A stretch of 64,000 nucleotides of DNA from the NCBI GenBank assembly GCA_947247005.1, contig OX365962.1, forward strand, positions 3,755,201 to 3,819,200. The letters are read 5' to 3'. A program made the position numbers and the translations under genes. Below the pieces are notes generated by a model. That model made no database searches. It was not told the origin of the DNA and saw nothing but the letters and a program-made list of their open reading frames with translations. Of the stretch, positions 12,101 to 27,100 are shown piece after piece. Position 1 is the first letter of the stretch, and each line of letters starts with the position of its first letter. This DNA comes from Spisula solida (lineage: Eukaryota; Mollusca; Bivalvia; Venerida; Mactridae).

Positions 12101-15100
12101 GCCAAGATAACCTCTGTGATCGGTTCACAGCATTATGTTTGGGATGTACTAGCTATCGCTACGGACCTCACTGTGAGAAAGAATGTTTGAGCTGCGTGAA
12201 CGGAACATGCGCGCAGGATACTGGTGTATGCGAGGCCAACTGTACGCAAGGATATTTCGGTACCAAATGTGACCAGACATGTCAAGATCGTTGCACCATT
12301 TGTAACCAGCTGACAGGCTCGTGTGAAATATGCCACCTTGGTACGTATGGTGCTGCTTGTGAATATGATTGCAGTAGGAATTGCTATACAACTGGTAGTC
12401 GGCCAATAACCTGTAGTAAGGTGGGAGGAGTTTGTGACGAAGGACAATGTGTTATAGGGTACTATACACCAACATGCAATGAAACATGCAGTCAGTACTG
12501 TAACACTTTCCAGTGTGACATTAACTCTGCAGAGTGCATATTTGGCTGCAATGTCGGGAAGTACGGCTCAATCTGTGACGGAGACTGCAGCACGACATGT
12601 TTTAACAACAACTGTCGGGACTCGGCAAATAACTGCCTGGATGGCTGCGTAGCTGAGTATTACGGTGAACTGTGTGATACACTGTGTAATGAGAACTGTG
12701 AGACGGAGAATTGCGATGATTCTGGGTATTGTCTAGATGGGTGTATGAGTGCTTGGTGCGGTGACATGTGTAACTATGCGTGTAATACAACGTGTACTGA
12801 TGATCACTGTGACCGGTTGACCGGTGTCTGTGCCGAGTGTTCCAAGATCGATCCCTCACCACTCTGTCGTACTGCCAGTAAGTATCAAATGTTGGTTCCA
12901 TGTTGTATTCACATTTACACCCTGCTCACCTTAATGTTCGTCCAATCAAATTTAGCCTGCAATTTCCAAAATAGTTGGATGATTTTCTTTACCGGTGATT
13001 AATTTGGCATGATTGCGCACAATTAAATGTTACATAATAAACACGAATTTAACAAAGGAATTATGAAAATATCAAGTAAAGATGTCAATTATTATGTAAC
13101 ATTCAGATATGTTTGCTGTGCTCTAATATATAGTAAGAATATAACTGTCATTATTTTCAACTTAGGAATTTTGGACAGAAACTGGGAATTACCCATAATT
13201 AGTTGGCATTCATCTATTTTGTCAAATTCCTGCATATCGACCTTTGAAATACAGCATGAGAGATGTCTCTAAAAAATTTGAACTTCACAAACAAGTTACC
13301 TCACGAGTTGCTTTTAGCGAAATTACATAAAATTTAATGCCGATGATAATTACGAATTTTACACCAAAAAAATTATTTTATCAATGCAATGCGCATGTTG
13401 TTACTTCAAAAACCTGCTCTAATTTTATAAATTGTGGTTTTTATCACTAATCTGGAAATTGTGGACTTGTTTTTCTAAAAGTTCATTTGCTGTGTTAACT
13501 GTAAATTTGCTGTGTTAACTGTAAATTTGCTGTGTCCAATTAAATTCCAATTTCTTTGAAGTGCTTTATATTAAACATTTATCCAATATAATACAAGATA
13601 AATTTAAATCTCATTAAGAAGGTGATGGTTCCTAGATGACTTCATTCAAGTCATACTCATTTCATCATGAAATTGAGATTTGATTAAAAAAAATATTACT
13701 TTCGCTTTGCATATATATTACATTGCAATAAGGTTTACTTTCACTTTGATTGATAAATGTTTTAACAACTGATGTAAAATGTGTATAAAAATGTTCAAAC
13801 ATTGTAATTAGATAAAGTGTCAAAATGTGAGATTATAAGTTAGGTTGGTGTATGGCTAACATAATGTTAACAGAATTGAAATAACATTAAATTTTGTAAT
13901 ATAAATTAATTAATTACTGGTATTATGTATGTATTTTATTGATGCAAATCTGATCCGGAATTCTGTCAAATCAATATCTTCTCTGTCATTTGCTGTAGTC
14001 CCGTTCTCTGCATGTGGAGAAGTTGCTTGAAGAAGTGGAAGTTAGTACTGGTTGATTCCAGGAATACTGTATAATGTAAGGAATCATGGTGACAGTTTAA
14101 TTTCTGGCAAAACACTTAAATTCTCTTTTAATTCTAATTCCTTGACTATTGCAAAATGTCTTGACCTTTCTTTGTTAAGTGACCAATGCCTGAACGGATC
14201 TCCCCATTTTGTTTTGTGACTGTACATGGTGTTGAACATGATCCGCATTTTCTATATTACAGTATTTATTTGTAACAAGGTGATAACATTGTGACGTTAT
14301 TTATTATTTCAGCGTGTACCACTGGTTACCATGGGTTACACTGTGACATCACATGTCCTAGCGATGCTTGTAAAGCCAACACATGTGACCGTGATACCGG
14401 GAATTGTCTCGGTTGTATCGCTGGTCGCTATGGAGACACATGTGGCGAGGAATGTGAGACCTGTCGTGCTGGAAGTACATGTCAACAATTGGATGGTAAA
14501 TGTGATGACGGGTGTGAGGAAGGATACTATGGGCTGTACTGTCAACAAACCTGTCCGACATGTACAACATGCCATCAGGATACCGGGCTGTGCTCCTCAT
14601 GTCCAGTAGGAAAACATGGTGACCTTTGCACGCTCGACTGCAGTGAATTCTGCTTGCCTGAGGATGGTGTCATCGCTTGCGAGTTACGTCTCGGCACTTG
14701 TAGGTCTGGACAATGCCAGGCTGGACACTGGGGATATAATTGTATCTACTCCTGCAATGCCAACTGTGATTCTGACACCACGTCGGAGCTCGTCACATGT
14801 GACCACGATACAGGACGATGCGACGGAACATGTATACCTCGTTTCTATGGTGACCATTGTGATCTGTCATGTGATTCCTATTGCTACGATTTTACATGCG
14901 ACCGAAATGATGGCGTGTGCGCAGAGTGCTACAAAGAAAATCCAAACTATCTGTGTCCAGATGCAGGTGAACAATGCTTTCCTTGATCTTTTTGTCCAAG
15001 ACGCAGTTCCTTGAAATGTATCCTAGACCATCAGTACAATTAACAATATAAGATTAGCTCTTATTGTACAGTGCAACCTCTCCAGAGCAGCTCCTTCAAA

Positions 15101-18100
15101 AAGCAACAACCTCTCTTTTAAATAGGCAACATCATCATTTTGTTCCAGAAGTAACAATTACTATACATTTTACCACAGGTCACTGTATCATTGAAAAAGA
15201 ATTAAAAAAAATTGTAAAATTTATATATCTTAACCCTCATTCACTGCCATACGGATGGGTATACCTGTCCACGTAACGTTCCTGCTATTTGCCATTATTA
15301 AGGACGGGTACCCGTCCTGATATTACCCAACATTCCACTGTGCCTAATGTACAAATTATGTTTTTAGTTTTTCTCTTTAAGTGTTGTTCCCATATCTGAT
15401 TAGGTATATACATAGGTTGAGATGGTATTGTAGGATAATTTTCAAGGACCTGTTGTTCTAATAACCTCAAATAACGGTCATAGCAAAATTATATTTTTAA
15501 ACGCAGAATTTACTGTGTTTAAATTGGTTCTTGGCGGACAGAGGCGCCTTATCATCGTAATATTATACAATGTCATGTGTCACGGTACTTAAATCCCGAT
15601 ACACTGCTTGAAGCCTTCTTAGTTCCATCAGAGGATTGTACTGTTTCTATATGGCTCTGAAGGAACTGAAAATCGATATGTTACACTTGGAACGGAACTC
15701 AGATGTCCTGTATCCTGAGTTTGTCCGAGCATTATATGGGTTTTCAGTTCTGATCCATATGAAAACAGTACGATTCTCACCTAATTGAAGGTCGAGAGTC
15801 ATGTCAAATTCTCCGTACTATACTTGGGTTTGACCATGAGTTGGTTCTGGTGGTCACCTTGTACTACAGACCTTGTCATATTTGTCACCTGACTGGACTT
15901 GTCCATGCTGAGACAGAAAACTGAAAAGGAAAGCTGATAAAGAAATCATGTTGAGGGGTCTTCTCATTATTAAACACATTTGTCCACTAACTACTAGGTT
16001 TAAGTAGGTGTGTGTCTGGAATGACATTTCTGAATGTAGATTGTTTGAAAGTTTGTATTTATGTTTCTAGTCAGAACTAAATGTGATCCTTTTATGTCTA
16101 GATGTACTATATAGAATTCTATGTTAGCATTTCTGTTTTAGTTACCATAGCACTGTGACCCTCCATGTTTAGAAATGTTATTTTCATATCCTTGCATATT
16201 TCTTCTGTAGAATAGAAACATTCAAAGTTTGTTCCTTATTGCTGTCCTACATTTACAAGTATGCAAATATGCGTAATAACTTCAATGTTTTCATTACCAA
16301 AATTAAATACATGACTGTAAAGGACGATGCTTTCAACCTGTCGCAAGTATTTTGACATTGAAAAATAATAGGTCAATGAGATAAAGTACATATTAGGGCA
16401 CAGCCCTGATTGCTAAAATGTTAATAAATAGCTTAAAATTACATTTTTGTGAAATTAGTAATGATCAAGTAGATTGCTTGGGACAGGTCAGAAATACTCA
16501 ACTATATATTCTTTTGTCAGCTAAATTCTTGATTTATACGGTGTAATTTGATCACTTCTTTTGACCTGTATTTCATTGTTAATATTATTAATTATTTTGC
16601 TATGATATTTCAGTGTGTGAAGTTGGGAAGTACGGTCAGGAATGTTCGATAGATTGCTCCGCTGGATGTGTGTCCATCTGTGAGAGGTACACTGGGAAAT
16701 GTTCCAGGTGCATGCTGGGATTCTGGGGCGACAAATGTGACACGGAATGTAGCGGCACCGGATGTATGGAATGTGATCAGACGACGGGAGATTGTACGAA
16801 GTGCAACCAAGGAAAGCATGGTGACAGCTGTGAGTTGGACTGTGGGTTCTGCATTGCCTCGGACGATGGGAAGGTTTACTGCGATAAGGATGACGGGAAG
16901 TGTGTGACAGGCGAATGTATCCCGGGATACCATGGAAATACGTGCAAAAAAACATGCGGTGCCACGTGCTATGACTCTGGTGATGGAGTAAACGTTTGCC
17001 AGATCGGGACTGGTATTTGTACTCATGGTTGCGATGTCGGGTATTTCGGCCATTATTGTGAGAATGAGTGTAGCTCCACGTGCGCGAATAACGATTGTGT
17101 CGGTTCGGCAACAGAATGTCGTCAAGGATGTGCATTTGGTTACTATGGTAGATTTTGTAACACCCCTTGTCCGTCAAATTGTGTTGGTGGTGACTGTAAC
17201 GGTACAACAGGGGCTTGTATCGGAGCTTGCATAGCAGGTTATTACGGTGAACAGTGTTCAAAGGTGTGCGCGTCCACGTGTATAGACTCACAATGTGACA
17301 GATCACGCGGCGACTGTTTGGAATGTCAGCCTACTGCTAACACTGGTCGACCAAACTACTACTGTCGAGATGCCGGTATGCTTTCCTTTAGTCTCATTTT
17401 TTCAACTCTTAAAAATTGTTTGGTGAAAGAATGTCCAACCTCTCAGCATAGTATAATGTCAAATCATTAATTTTCGAGGGGTTTGAATATTAGTTGATTA
17501 CGTTGCTTACCTTGACCACAAAATCTAATGTCCAGGATTAATCAAACTCCTAGATACTAAACATGGTTTTGCCCTTCCATGTTTTGTAATTCAAGAATTT
17601 ACAACTCTGCGAAAATGGATTTTTATCCAAATCCACGAAATTCAATACCCACGAAAATATGTGATTTTACAGACTCCATGGGCATCTCTTTTGCCACAAA
17701 AATGACAAAATATTGGAAATTTTACATATACTATACATGTGTATATACATTTCAATATGACGTAATTAATATGACATAAGTTATGAATCTTTTGTACTTG
17801 TAATTTGGTTATCATATAATTATGGTTTTGGTATTTTATGTTGTAGTCCTTTTGTAATGCACATAGAGTAGTATTAGGTATCGGGGTATAGAGTATAGGG
17901 TATATTAATGCAATATGAACTACACTGCATGATAGGAAGACTGTTTGGGTTGATGTGCAAGCACATGTTATGTTTCAAAATTAAAACCCAAACGACTATA
18001 GTGCACCCATGATAATAAGAACGGCAGGAACATTTGGTACAAAGTAACCTCAGAGGTACTAAGATTAATCACATGTGCACGATTTATCTATGTTATTTAA

Positions 18101-21100
18101 TTGACCATATATGTTTACATTTACTAACCAATTTTGCAACTGTAGGCTATGGCACCAGTCAATTGAAACAATGGCCTCCAATCTAAGGGGAATGGTGGGG
18201 ATTTTTAACTTTGCTTTTTCAAACCCCTGGTCAATTCCCTGCCCCCCCCCCCCAGGGCTGTACAGCAAATTACCCCACCCTATACTTCATATAGTCATTG
18301 CAATATTTCCCTACTAGTTTTTGCGTGAAACAGAAGCCCCGCAGTCACTTGGCATAGCGGGGACATCGGAAGGGTAAAAACACGGGATAGTGCCCCGCAG
18401 CCCTCCGTAGATCAACAACCTCTCTAAAACAAGCAGCCCTCTGTAGATCAACAACCTCTCTAACACAAGCAGCCCTCCGTAGATCAACAACCTCTCTAAA
18501 ACAAGCAGCCCTCTGTAGATCAACAACCTCTCTAAAACAAGCAGCCCTCCGTAGATCAACAACCTCTCTAAAACAAGCAGCCCTCTGTAGATCAACAACC
18601 TCTCTAAAACAAGCAGCCCTCCGTAGATCAACAACCTCTCTAAAACAAGCAGCCCTCCGTAGATCAACAACCTCTCTAACACAAGCAGCCCTCCGTAGAT
18701 CAACAACCTCTCTAAAACAAGCAGCCCTCTGTAGATCAACAACCTCTCTAAAACAAGCAGATATTTACTGTAAATATAACCTCTGTGGTGCAACATTTTA
18801 CGTCTACAAATGAGAATATTGTTAGCTTCCAAAAGGTGTGGCTATACAGATTGCTATACAGATGTTATACTGCACATGTATTCTTTTTTATAAAGTCTAA
18901 ATTCTGGGACTGAAATCATCTATACTAGATCACCGAGAACACAATAATAGTTGCATGATACTAGTCTGATTATAAAAGCTCCCAGTAGTTGATTTAACAC
19001 ATTAAATAGCATCAATCAGCCACATGCTAAAAATGGAAGTATCTGATTGGTTGTTTTTAAACACTGTTTTTAAAATTAACCAATGAGAACGCTGCTTTCT
19101 GGTTTGAATATTAAAATGAATAGCTAAAGACACTGGTCAACTCATTAATTACCCATTAGCGTACTATTACATCTGATAATTAAAACATGTAGCTACAGTT
19201 ATACAAAATGTCATTGAAATATATCGAGAAATATAAATTTTACGGCACATGTTTGAACACCCCTTGTACATAAAACTGAATGAGATATAGTATGTAGTAC
19301 ACTGTAATAGAATTATTAATTGCATGTATAGTCTGTAGGTAGATAGATTTTCCTGCCAGCTGTTACCCCATTTATCTCTGATTTTTTTCTTACCATATTA
19401 CCTCCCCTTGCTGTACCCTCCCCTTGCACATCTAACTGTCGATGTATAATAAACCTCTGTGTGAAACCCTAACAATGTACATAAAATTTACAAAAAGGAG
19501 TCATTAAAAATGCATAGATTTGTACTCATCAAAATATTCACTCAAAACTAATGAACCTGTCGTGTTGGCAATCTTGAGCTTAACAGTCTACATGTGTATG
19601 CATATGCCTCATCATTGTTTTTATGATTTTGTTAAAAAAGAAAACTGAATATTATTTTCCTATTTCTTGTTTGACAGATTGTTGACCAGTCTGAAGTCCT
19701 AAGTATTTGATTGGTTGTTCTTAAAAACTGTTTTAAAATGAACCAATGAGAAGGCTGTATTTTTAGACTGGTCTAAAGTCCTAAGTGTTCGATTGGATGT
19801 TCTAAAACACTGTTTAAAAATTGACCAATGAGAAGGCTGTATTTTTAGACTGGTCTAAAGTCCTAAACATCTGATTGGTTGTTCTAAAACACTGGTTAAA
19901 AATTGACCAATGAGAAGGCTGTATTTTTAAACTGGTCTACTCAGATTTTAAAATGGTTCTAAAAGATTTGTTTTTCTTGTTTCACAGCTTGTTCCCTGGG
20001 ACTTTATGGACAAGAATGTCAGGTAACATGTGTTTCCAACTGTGAGCTAACATGTGGAAGGTATGATGGAATATGTACGGCTTGTGATCCTGGTTACCAT
20101 GGCAACCTGTGCAATCAACCATGTGGACAATGTACTTCTGGTACATGTGTTCAACAGTCAGGGTTATGTACCACGGAGTGTAATAAAGGGTATTGGGGAA
20201 GTTTCTGTAACCTGACCTGTAACTATGAAGGATGTGATACGTGTTTCCAACAAAATGGTGAATGCACCACATGTAAAACTGGCCTGTTTGGACAGAGGTG
20301 TTCACAGACATGTAGCCAGTACTGCTCCATGAACGTCTTCAATCAAATCACGTGTGATAAGAATTCTGGTGATTGTGACAAGGGAAGCTGTCGACCAGGC
20401 TACTGGAGCAGTGATTGTCTGCTAGCCTGTAATCCGAACTGTCTGCGGGACATAAGCAGAGCCAGGGTGTGCTACTTTGAGAACGGTGAATGCGCACTAG
20501 GATGTGAGAACACGTATTATGGAACACGTTGTGACAGTCGTTGTAGTAACCGCTGTATCAGCCAATTATGTAACAGAGATGGTTCCTGTAGTGTCGGATG
20601 TATCAACGGAGCCTACGGGGACAAGTGTCAGTACGCGTGCCAAGAGACGTGTAACAATGACCAGTGTGGACGGGATTCAGGTATCTGTGATGAATGCAAC
20701 AAGCTGACGGAACTACAGACTCCATTATGTCGGACGGCCGGTAAGTGTCATAGCCTTAGCTAGCATTGCTATAATAACCTAATACGGTAGCGTCGATATT
20801 TTACCACAGGATAACATTATACATTTTTGTACCATCAATTTGCTGGTACTATTGTAACGGCCATATACATTATGATACAAATTACTCATGCTACATTAAT
20901 GGTACATTAGTACCAGATCATGTGAGCTAGGTTCATGATAATCCAATCAAAATAATGAATAAAATAAATAAAAAAACACCTGATGATTGCTTTACAAACA
21001 AGGCAGTTTTGTCTCATTTTAATTACAATTATAATAGTTTTAGGAATGACTATTGACATACTTAAGGTATTGATAGTTCAAGGAATGACTATTGACATAC

Positions 21101-24100
21101 TTAAGGTATTGATAGTTCAAGGAATGACTATTGACATACTTAAGGTATTGATAGTTCAAGGAATGACTATAGACATACTTAAGGTATTGATAGTTCAAGG
21201 AATGACTATTGACATACTTAAGGTATTGATAGTTCAAGGAATGACTATAGACATACTTAAGGTATTGATAGTTCAAGGAATAACTATTGACATACTTAAG
21301 GTATTGATAGTTCAAGGAATGACTATTGACATACTTAAGGTATTGATAGTTCAAGGAATGACTATAGACATACTTAAGGTATTGATAGTTCAAGGAATGA
21401 CTATTGACATACTTAAGGTATTGATAGTTCAAGGAATAACTATTGACATACTTAAGGTATTGATAGTTCAAGGAATGACTATAGACATACTTAAGGTATT
21501 GATAGTTCAAGGAATGACTATTGACATACTTAAGGTATTGATAGTTCAAGGAATGACTATAGACATACTTAAGGTATTGCTTAATAAACCTTAATAATAA
21601 ATACAGTAAGTTAAAGTAATTACCTTTTATTAAGTGGGTATTGAAGTGGGGTTTTTATGTGTGATGTTAAACACACATAGTATACATGCATCATTGTATA
21701 TATCCACATGGATTTATACTAGACACATATTCTTTGATATCCAGATTTGAATAACTCACTACTGAACATACATGTATATACGCATATCTATGACAAAGTA
21801 TTCTCCAGTATTGCACTTGTGCTTTGGCTTAATTGCTTTTGTTTTGGGTACTGTAGTCACATCTAATGTGTGTGTAAGCTTGGTTGATGGTCTTATCACA
21901 TTCCATCTATTTCATAAATCAGTCTATAAATACAGCCTTCTGATTGGTCTGTTTAAAAAACTTCACAAGAAGCAACCAATCAGAGACTGAAGCATTGTAG
22001 ACTGGTCTATCCACTCTTTGAATCATCTCTATATTGGTCAGTGTTTCATGAAGCCCATGTTTGGGATTCAAAAGGGTATCAAATACTGTTCTTAGTTAAA
22101 TTAAGCCTTATCAGTAAAACTTAGACGAATACAATATGATGATTTTAAGATAATTTCAGAGTTGACTTAACCAAAGAATACATGAGAATATCCGTGACTT
22201 AACTCAGTGTACTGATAAGCTTGCTATATTGACTGGTTCAATGATGAAGAATGCCAAAGGATTTTACCCTTAAAGGGATTCCAAGGCAACCAACTGAGTC
22301 ATTCAGCACTCTAGTTGAGTCAGGATTCCATGGCAACCAACTGAGTCATACAGCACTCTAGTTGAGTCAGGATTCCATGGCAACCAACTGAGTCATTCAG
22401 CACTCTAGTTGAGTCAACCAGGAATCCATGGCAACCAACTGAGTCATTCAGCACTCTAGTTGAGTCAACCAGGATTCCATGGCAACCAACTGAGTCATTC
22501 AGCACTCTAGTTGAGTCAACCAGGATTCCATGGCAACCAACTGAGTCATTCAGCACTCTATATTTTGTAGTTGAGTTGGGATTCAATGGCTACCAATTGA
22601 GTCCTAATTCAGTCATTCAGCACTCTAGTTGAGTCTGCCATCCATTGTACCAATGTCAACTTTCCTCGGCATTATATAAAATGAAATCTTAGTATACTTG
22701 GAACTGAATATTAGTAGAAAATAACTCATTAACAAATTAGTTAGTTGTGATATAAAAGAGTCATATGTGTTTATTTGCATGCAATAGTTGAATTTGAAGA
22801 CCTGTCTGAGAATAGAGCTATCTGATTGGTTAATTTGAAAACTTCAGTGAAAACAACCAATCAGGGGCTTGGATTTTAAGACTGGTTTCCCAATTGTGTA
22901 TCCAATTGGTTAATTTGAAGACCAGTCTGAGAATACAGCTATCTGAAAACAACCAATCAGAGGCTTGTATTTTAGACTGGTTTCAAAATTCAGATGACTA
23001 ATCAAACATAGTTCTAAGTTGAATTGAATTGTTGGTAGCTTAGTTAATAACTTTGAGGTAACATTTTTGATAAGACTCTTAAAATATCATATGCAGCTAT
23101 GACAACCTATTGATACTCATAAAATCACATTCAACCCTTAGTAACTCTCTGTATTAATTATACTCAGATGGGGGATAAAATACACCAGTCTTTTTCACCA
23201 CCATCTTCATAAGTATGCACAGGTTGAGACTAAAAAGACAAGAATTATGGCAATAATGAACATTATCTATTGATCGAATTAAAACACTTTTTCTATTTTT
23301 ATCACTTTAAAAGCAAATTCACAGGCCATATTTTCAATGATTTCTTAAAATTGTTTCACCAACATGAATTTATTCACAAATATTATTTTTAGCATGTTAC
23401 AAAGAATATGTTTTTTAGGTGGGCAAGAAGAGGCCTGGGGTGGGGGAAGAAGATGTCTGGGGTAGTAAAACTGGGGGGGGGGGATAAAGCTGACCGTTAC
23501 ACCATATATTTTATGGTCAACTGATATGATGTACATGTATTATATGATGTACATGTATTATATGATGTACATGAATTATATGATGTACATGAATTATATG
23601 ATGTGATGTACATGTATTATATGATGTACATGTATTATATGATGTACATGTATTATATGATGTACATGTATTATATGATGTACATGAATTATATGTTATT
23701 GCTGCCTTATTTACAGCCTGTCCGAGTGGAACACATGGTGTATTTTGTGAGCTTGACTGCCCGCTGAATTGTCACGATCGTTGTGACAGAAATAACTCGG
23801 TGTGTGCTTCGTGTACCTCTGGTTTCCATGGTGATACGTGTGATATCGAGTGTGGCTCATGTTCCGAGATAGCTTGTAGCCAGGACAACGGTATTTGTTT
23901 CTCAGATTGCGCCGACGGCTACTACAACTTAGCTTGTGATCAGAATTGTCTCTTTGACGAGTGTAAGTCATGTGACAGAACTTCTGGCCAGTGTGTTGAA
24001 TGCCGTCCTGGACTGTGGTCGGCAAACTGTAGTGAACCTTGTAGTGATGCTTGTCTTCTCTCAAGTGATGGAAATCGATATTGCAATAAAGAGACGGGAG

Positions 24101-27100
24101 TTTGCGAAGTAGGAGCTTGCGCACCTGGGTTCTTTTCCTCTGATTGTACGGCAATATGTAATCAAAATTGTCGTGTGGACCTGGATGGAAATAGTCACTG
24201 TAACTTTGTGACGGGCGTTTGTAGAGACGGGTGTGAGGACGGCTACTTTGGACATTTTTGTAATGAATCATGCAATGCTAACTGTGATGGTGGAGTGTGT
24301 GAAGTGAGCGGGGAGTGTTACAGAGATTTGGGGTGCGTGACGCAGTATTATGGATTTGACTGCAGTTCACCGTGTCTCAGCACATGTACTGATGACACGT
24401 GCCATCGGGATCACGGTGATTGTGACGAGTGTCGGAAAGCTCCGGAATTACAGAGCCCCCTATGTCGATCTGCAAGTATGTTCATTTTTCTAGAGATACG
24501 TGGTACATGGATTTTCCTCAGTTTTAATTAGTTTAGTGGAATTTACCATTGTAATTTAGTGAGGGCCCCTATGTTGATCTGCAAGAATGTTAGTTTTTCT
24601 TCACAAATATGGTAAACAGTTCAAACATAATTTAGATGGTTTTACTTCTTTTAGTGGGTTTACCCCTTTACTTTATTGGATTTTACCTTTTTGATTTAGT
24701 AGGTTTTACTTCTTTAACTCTGAGTGGCAGACTTGTTAATTGCAATGAAATTTTCCTCTTTAAATTAGTGAATTTTATTTAATCTTTGATCAGGTGATTT
24801 CATCTCCTCTTTTACTTTGGTGGATTTTACCGAAATAAATCATTGGATTAAAAAGTAACAGAATATCTATATTAAACTTTTTCACCTGTGATGTACACTT
24901 GACGAATGTTCTAAATACACACTTTTAGAACTAGAATAAATCAGGAACATAATTATCTAAACTCACTAAAACTGTATAGATATCATATGTTGGTGATTGT
25001 CTTTAATACAGAAGAAGAAAAATCAAGATCTACGTAAAAATCATTGATACGTGACGAAAATGATAAAATTACATTTTCTCGTGCACACATCTCAAATATG
25101 TGTAAATTTGTTCAAAGCATTTAATACACGATCAAAGTTCGACCCCCAAACATAAAGCCATAAAATTATTTCGTATTATATGACGTAAATGACGATTGAG
25201 GAGTGCGCAAGTGCGATAAGAATGCTTGAAACCGGCATGTCAATAAGACGGGTAAGATTTAATCCATTAATTGTCTGTTTTGGGGTTCTTAACTCATGCA
25301 CATAATTATTATTATGGTAGCTGCATTGAATTCACGAAAAAAATTGTATGTTTATATTGACTCGATTAAAAATTGAGACGTCACATGACGTCATTTATAT
25401 TTAGTCGTTGAATGCGTCAAAACATGATTATGACAACATCTGACTGATAGTTATATCACTTTAAGATCGTGAAATAAGGTGGAATCGTTGAATTGAACAG
25501 AATATGTCCATTCATTTGTATGGAGCAATTTGAGTTTGAGCATGGAAGTAACTTTCAATAGGCATTTATCATCTGAATTACTACTACAGTTTAACACAAC
25601 TCACTTTTTTCTATCAATCATGTCTTTTGTAAGATACGAACACATTCTCAACACATGGACTTTGATTTTAATGCAATTTTTTAATTAGGCTGCACGATTG
25701 TAAGGCCGCCTAGTAGCCCGGACCTAAATCCGATAGAATACGTCTGCGATGAGTTTGGGCATCGCATCCGAGCACGACGATAACACCAGATGGTATAGGA
25801 ACTCATAACGCACCCTTTACTTGAACTGAATGCACTCCCGCAGCAATTTGTACACATCTTTATCAATTCAAAGCTTCAGAGATGTCAGGCTATCAACAGG
25901 GCAGACTGTGGTCATACACGATATTGATGTGCGACTTTGTTGTTTTAAGCAGTGAACTAAATGGTCGTTTTCTAAAATGTTGTTATTATGTTTTAGAATG
26001 GTAATTAACTCAACGTGATAGAAAATAGTTTCCTGATTCCAATGGTATATTCGAATCACAAATAGGTCTAATATTTTTTCAGTTAAATGAAAAATACAAA
26101 GTGTGTACTTAGAACATTCGACTAGTGTATAGCTTGTGATATCAACAACATGTACCTTTAATACTTTCCTTTTGCATGACTGGTTTGGACTGATTTTTTT
26201 AAAAATTATATTCATATAAGTAAATATTTTTTTATTGAAAAAGCATGTTTTTAAACTTGCATGGTATGAAGTGTGTTTATATACAAATTAACATGTTTTT
26301 TGTCAAAATTTGTGAAAATTAAAAAAAAATCTAAAATATCTTAAAATCTTGTTGTGAGTAATAAAATGCATGACTTGAATTTTTTTTCTAATTGTAAATT
26401 TTTTAGTGAATTTTAATATAGTACTACATAGTTTGTTAACCTCAGGGAATATATCTGGATTTCAGGATGTCGACCAAACAGTGACGGTTTCTATCTGTAT
26501 GGACTTGACTGTGACATTGTATGTCCAAACAACTGTCAGTCTTCCTGCGGCCGATATTCCGGCGTATGTAATACATGTATTGAAGGATTCTGGGAGATTG
26601 ATTGCACGAAGGAATGCGGGAATTGTCTCATCAATAGCTGTCATCAGAACAACGGAACGTGCATTTCAGAATGTATACCTGGTTACTATGGTGACATGTG
26701 TGATCGGGAATGCTTGTATTCAACGTGCGGAACATGTGACCGTGTGGCAGGATACTGTGTCACATGCGAGCCTGGATACTGGGGTGTTAATTGCGAGTAT
26801 GTTTGTAGTGCAGCATGTGTCCCACAAAGTGATGGTATCGTGCATTGTGACAAGGATACGAGTGATTGCCTGATACCACAATGTTTGTCTGGTTATTATT
26901 ACACAAACTGTACTGAACGGTGCAATTCAAATTGCCTGGATTTAGAATTCTCTGATTTAGACCATGGATCATGTGACATTGATAGCGGTGTTTGTGATCA
27001 TGGTTGCGAATCAGGCTGGTACGGTGACATGTGTGATCAGCCGTGCAGCTTGAACTGTTTTGGGAATGTTTGCGACAGAAACGGCCGATGTTCCGATAAC

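Larger units (their letters stand above)
17376..19987. other. Intron 5 (2.6 kb)
   Basis: Contents: a fragment of the TACTGTAAAATC element near 17590-17673, a fragment of the TATAGTGCACCC element from 17997, a 36-base array (18398-18757), and two blocks of the CCAAT-type inverted repeat family (18984-19110 and 19684-19945). Confidence 0.75.
20741..23716. other. Intron 6 (3.0 kb)
   Basis: It holds a 39-base array (21042-21579), a 48/51-base array (22275-22636), two blocks of the CCAAT-type inverted repeat (21925-22010 and 22795-22985) and an 18-base array (23525-23694) that ends about 22 bases before exon 7. Confidence 0.8.

Noticed and set aside
18398..18757. 36-base repeats as a possible CRISPR array
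   Set aside because: There are no unique spacers; the repeats are head to tail, and the host is a eukaryote.
24540..24850. Repeated GGATTTTACC and TTTAGTGGGTTTTAC phrases as a tandem array
   Set aside because: No constant period could be found; the similarity is loose and may be low-complexity sequence.
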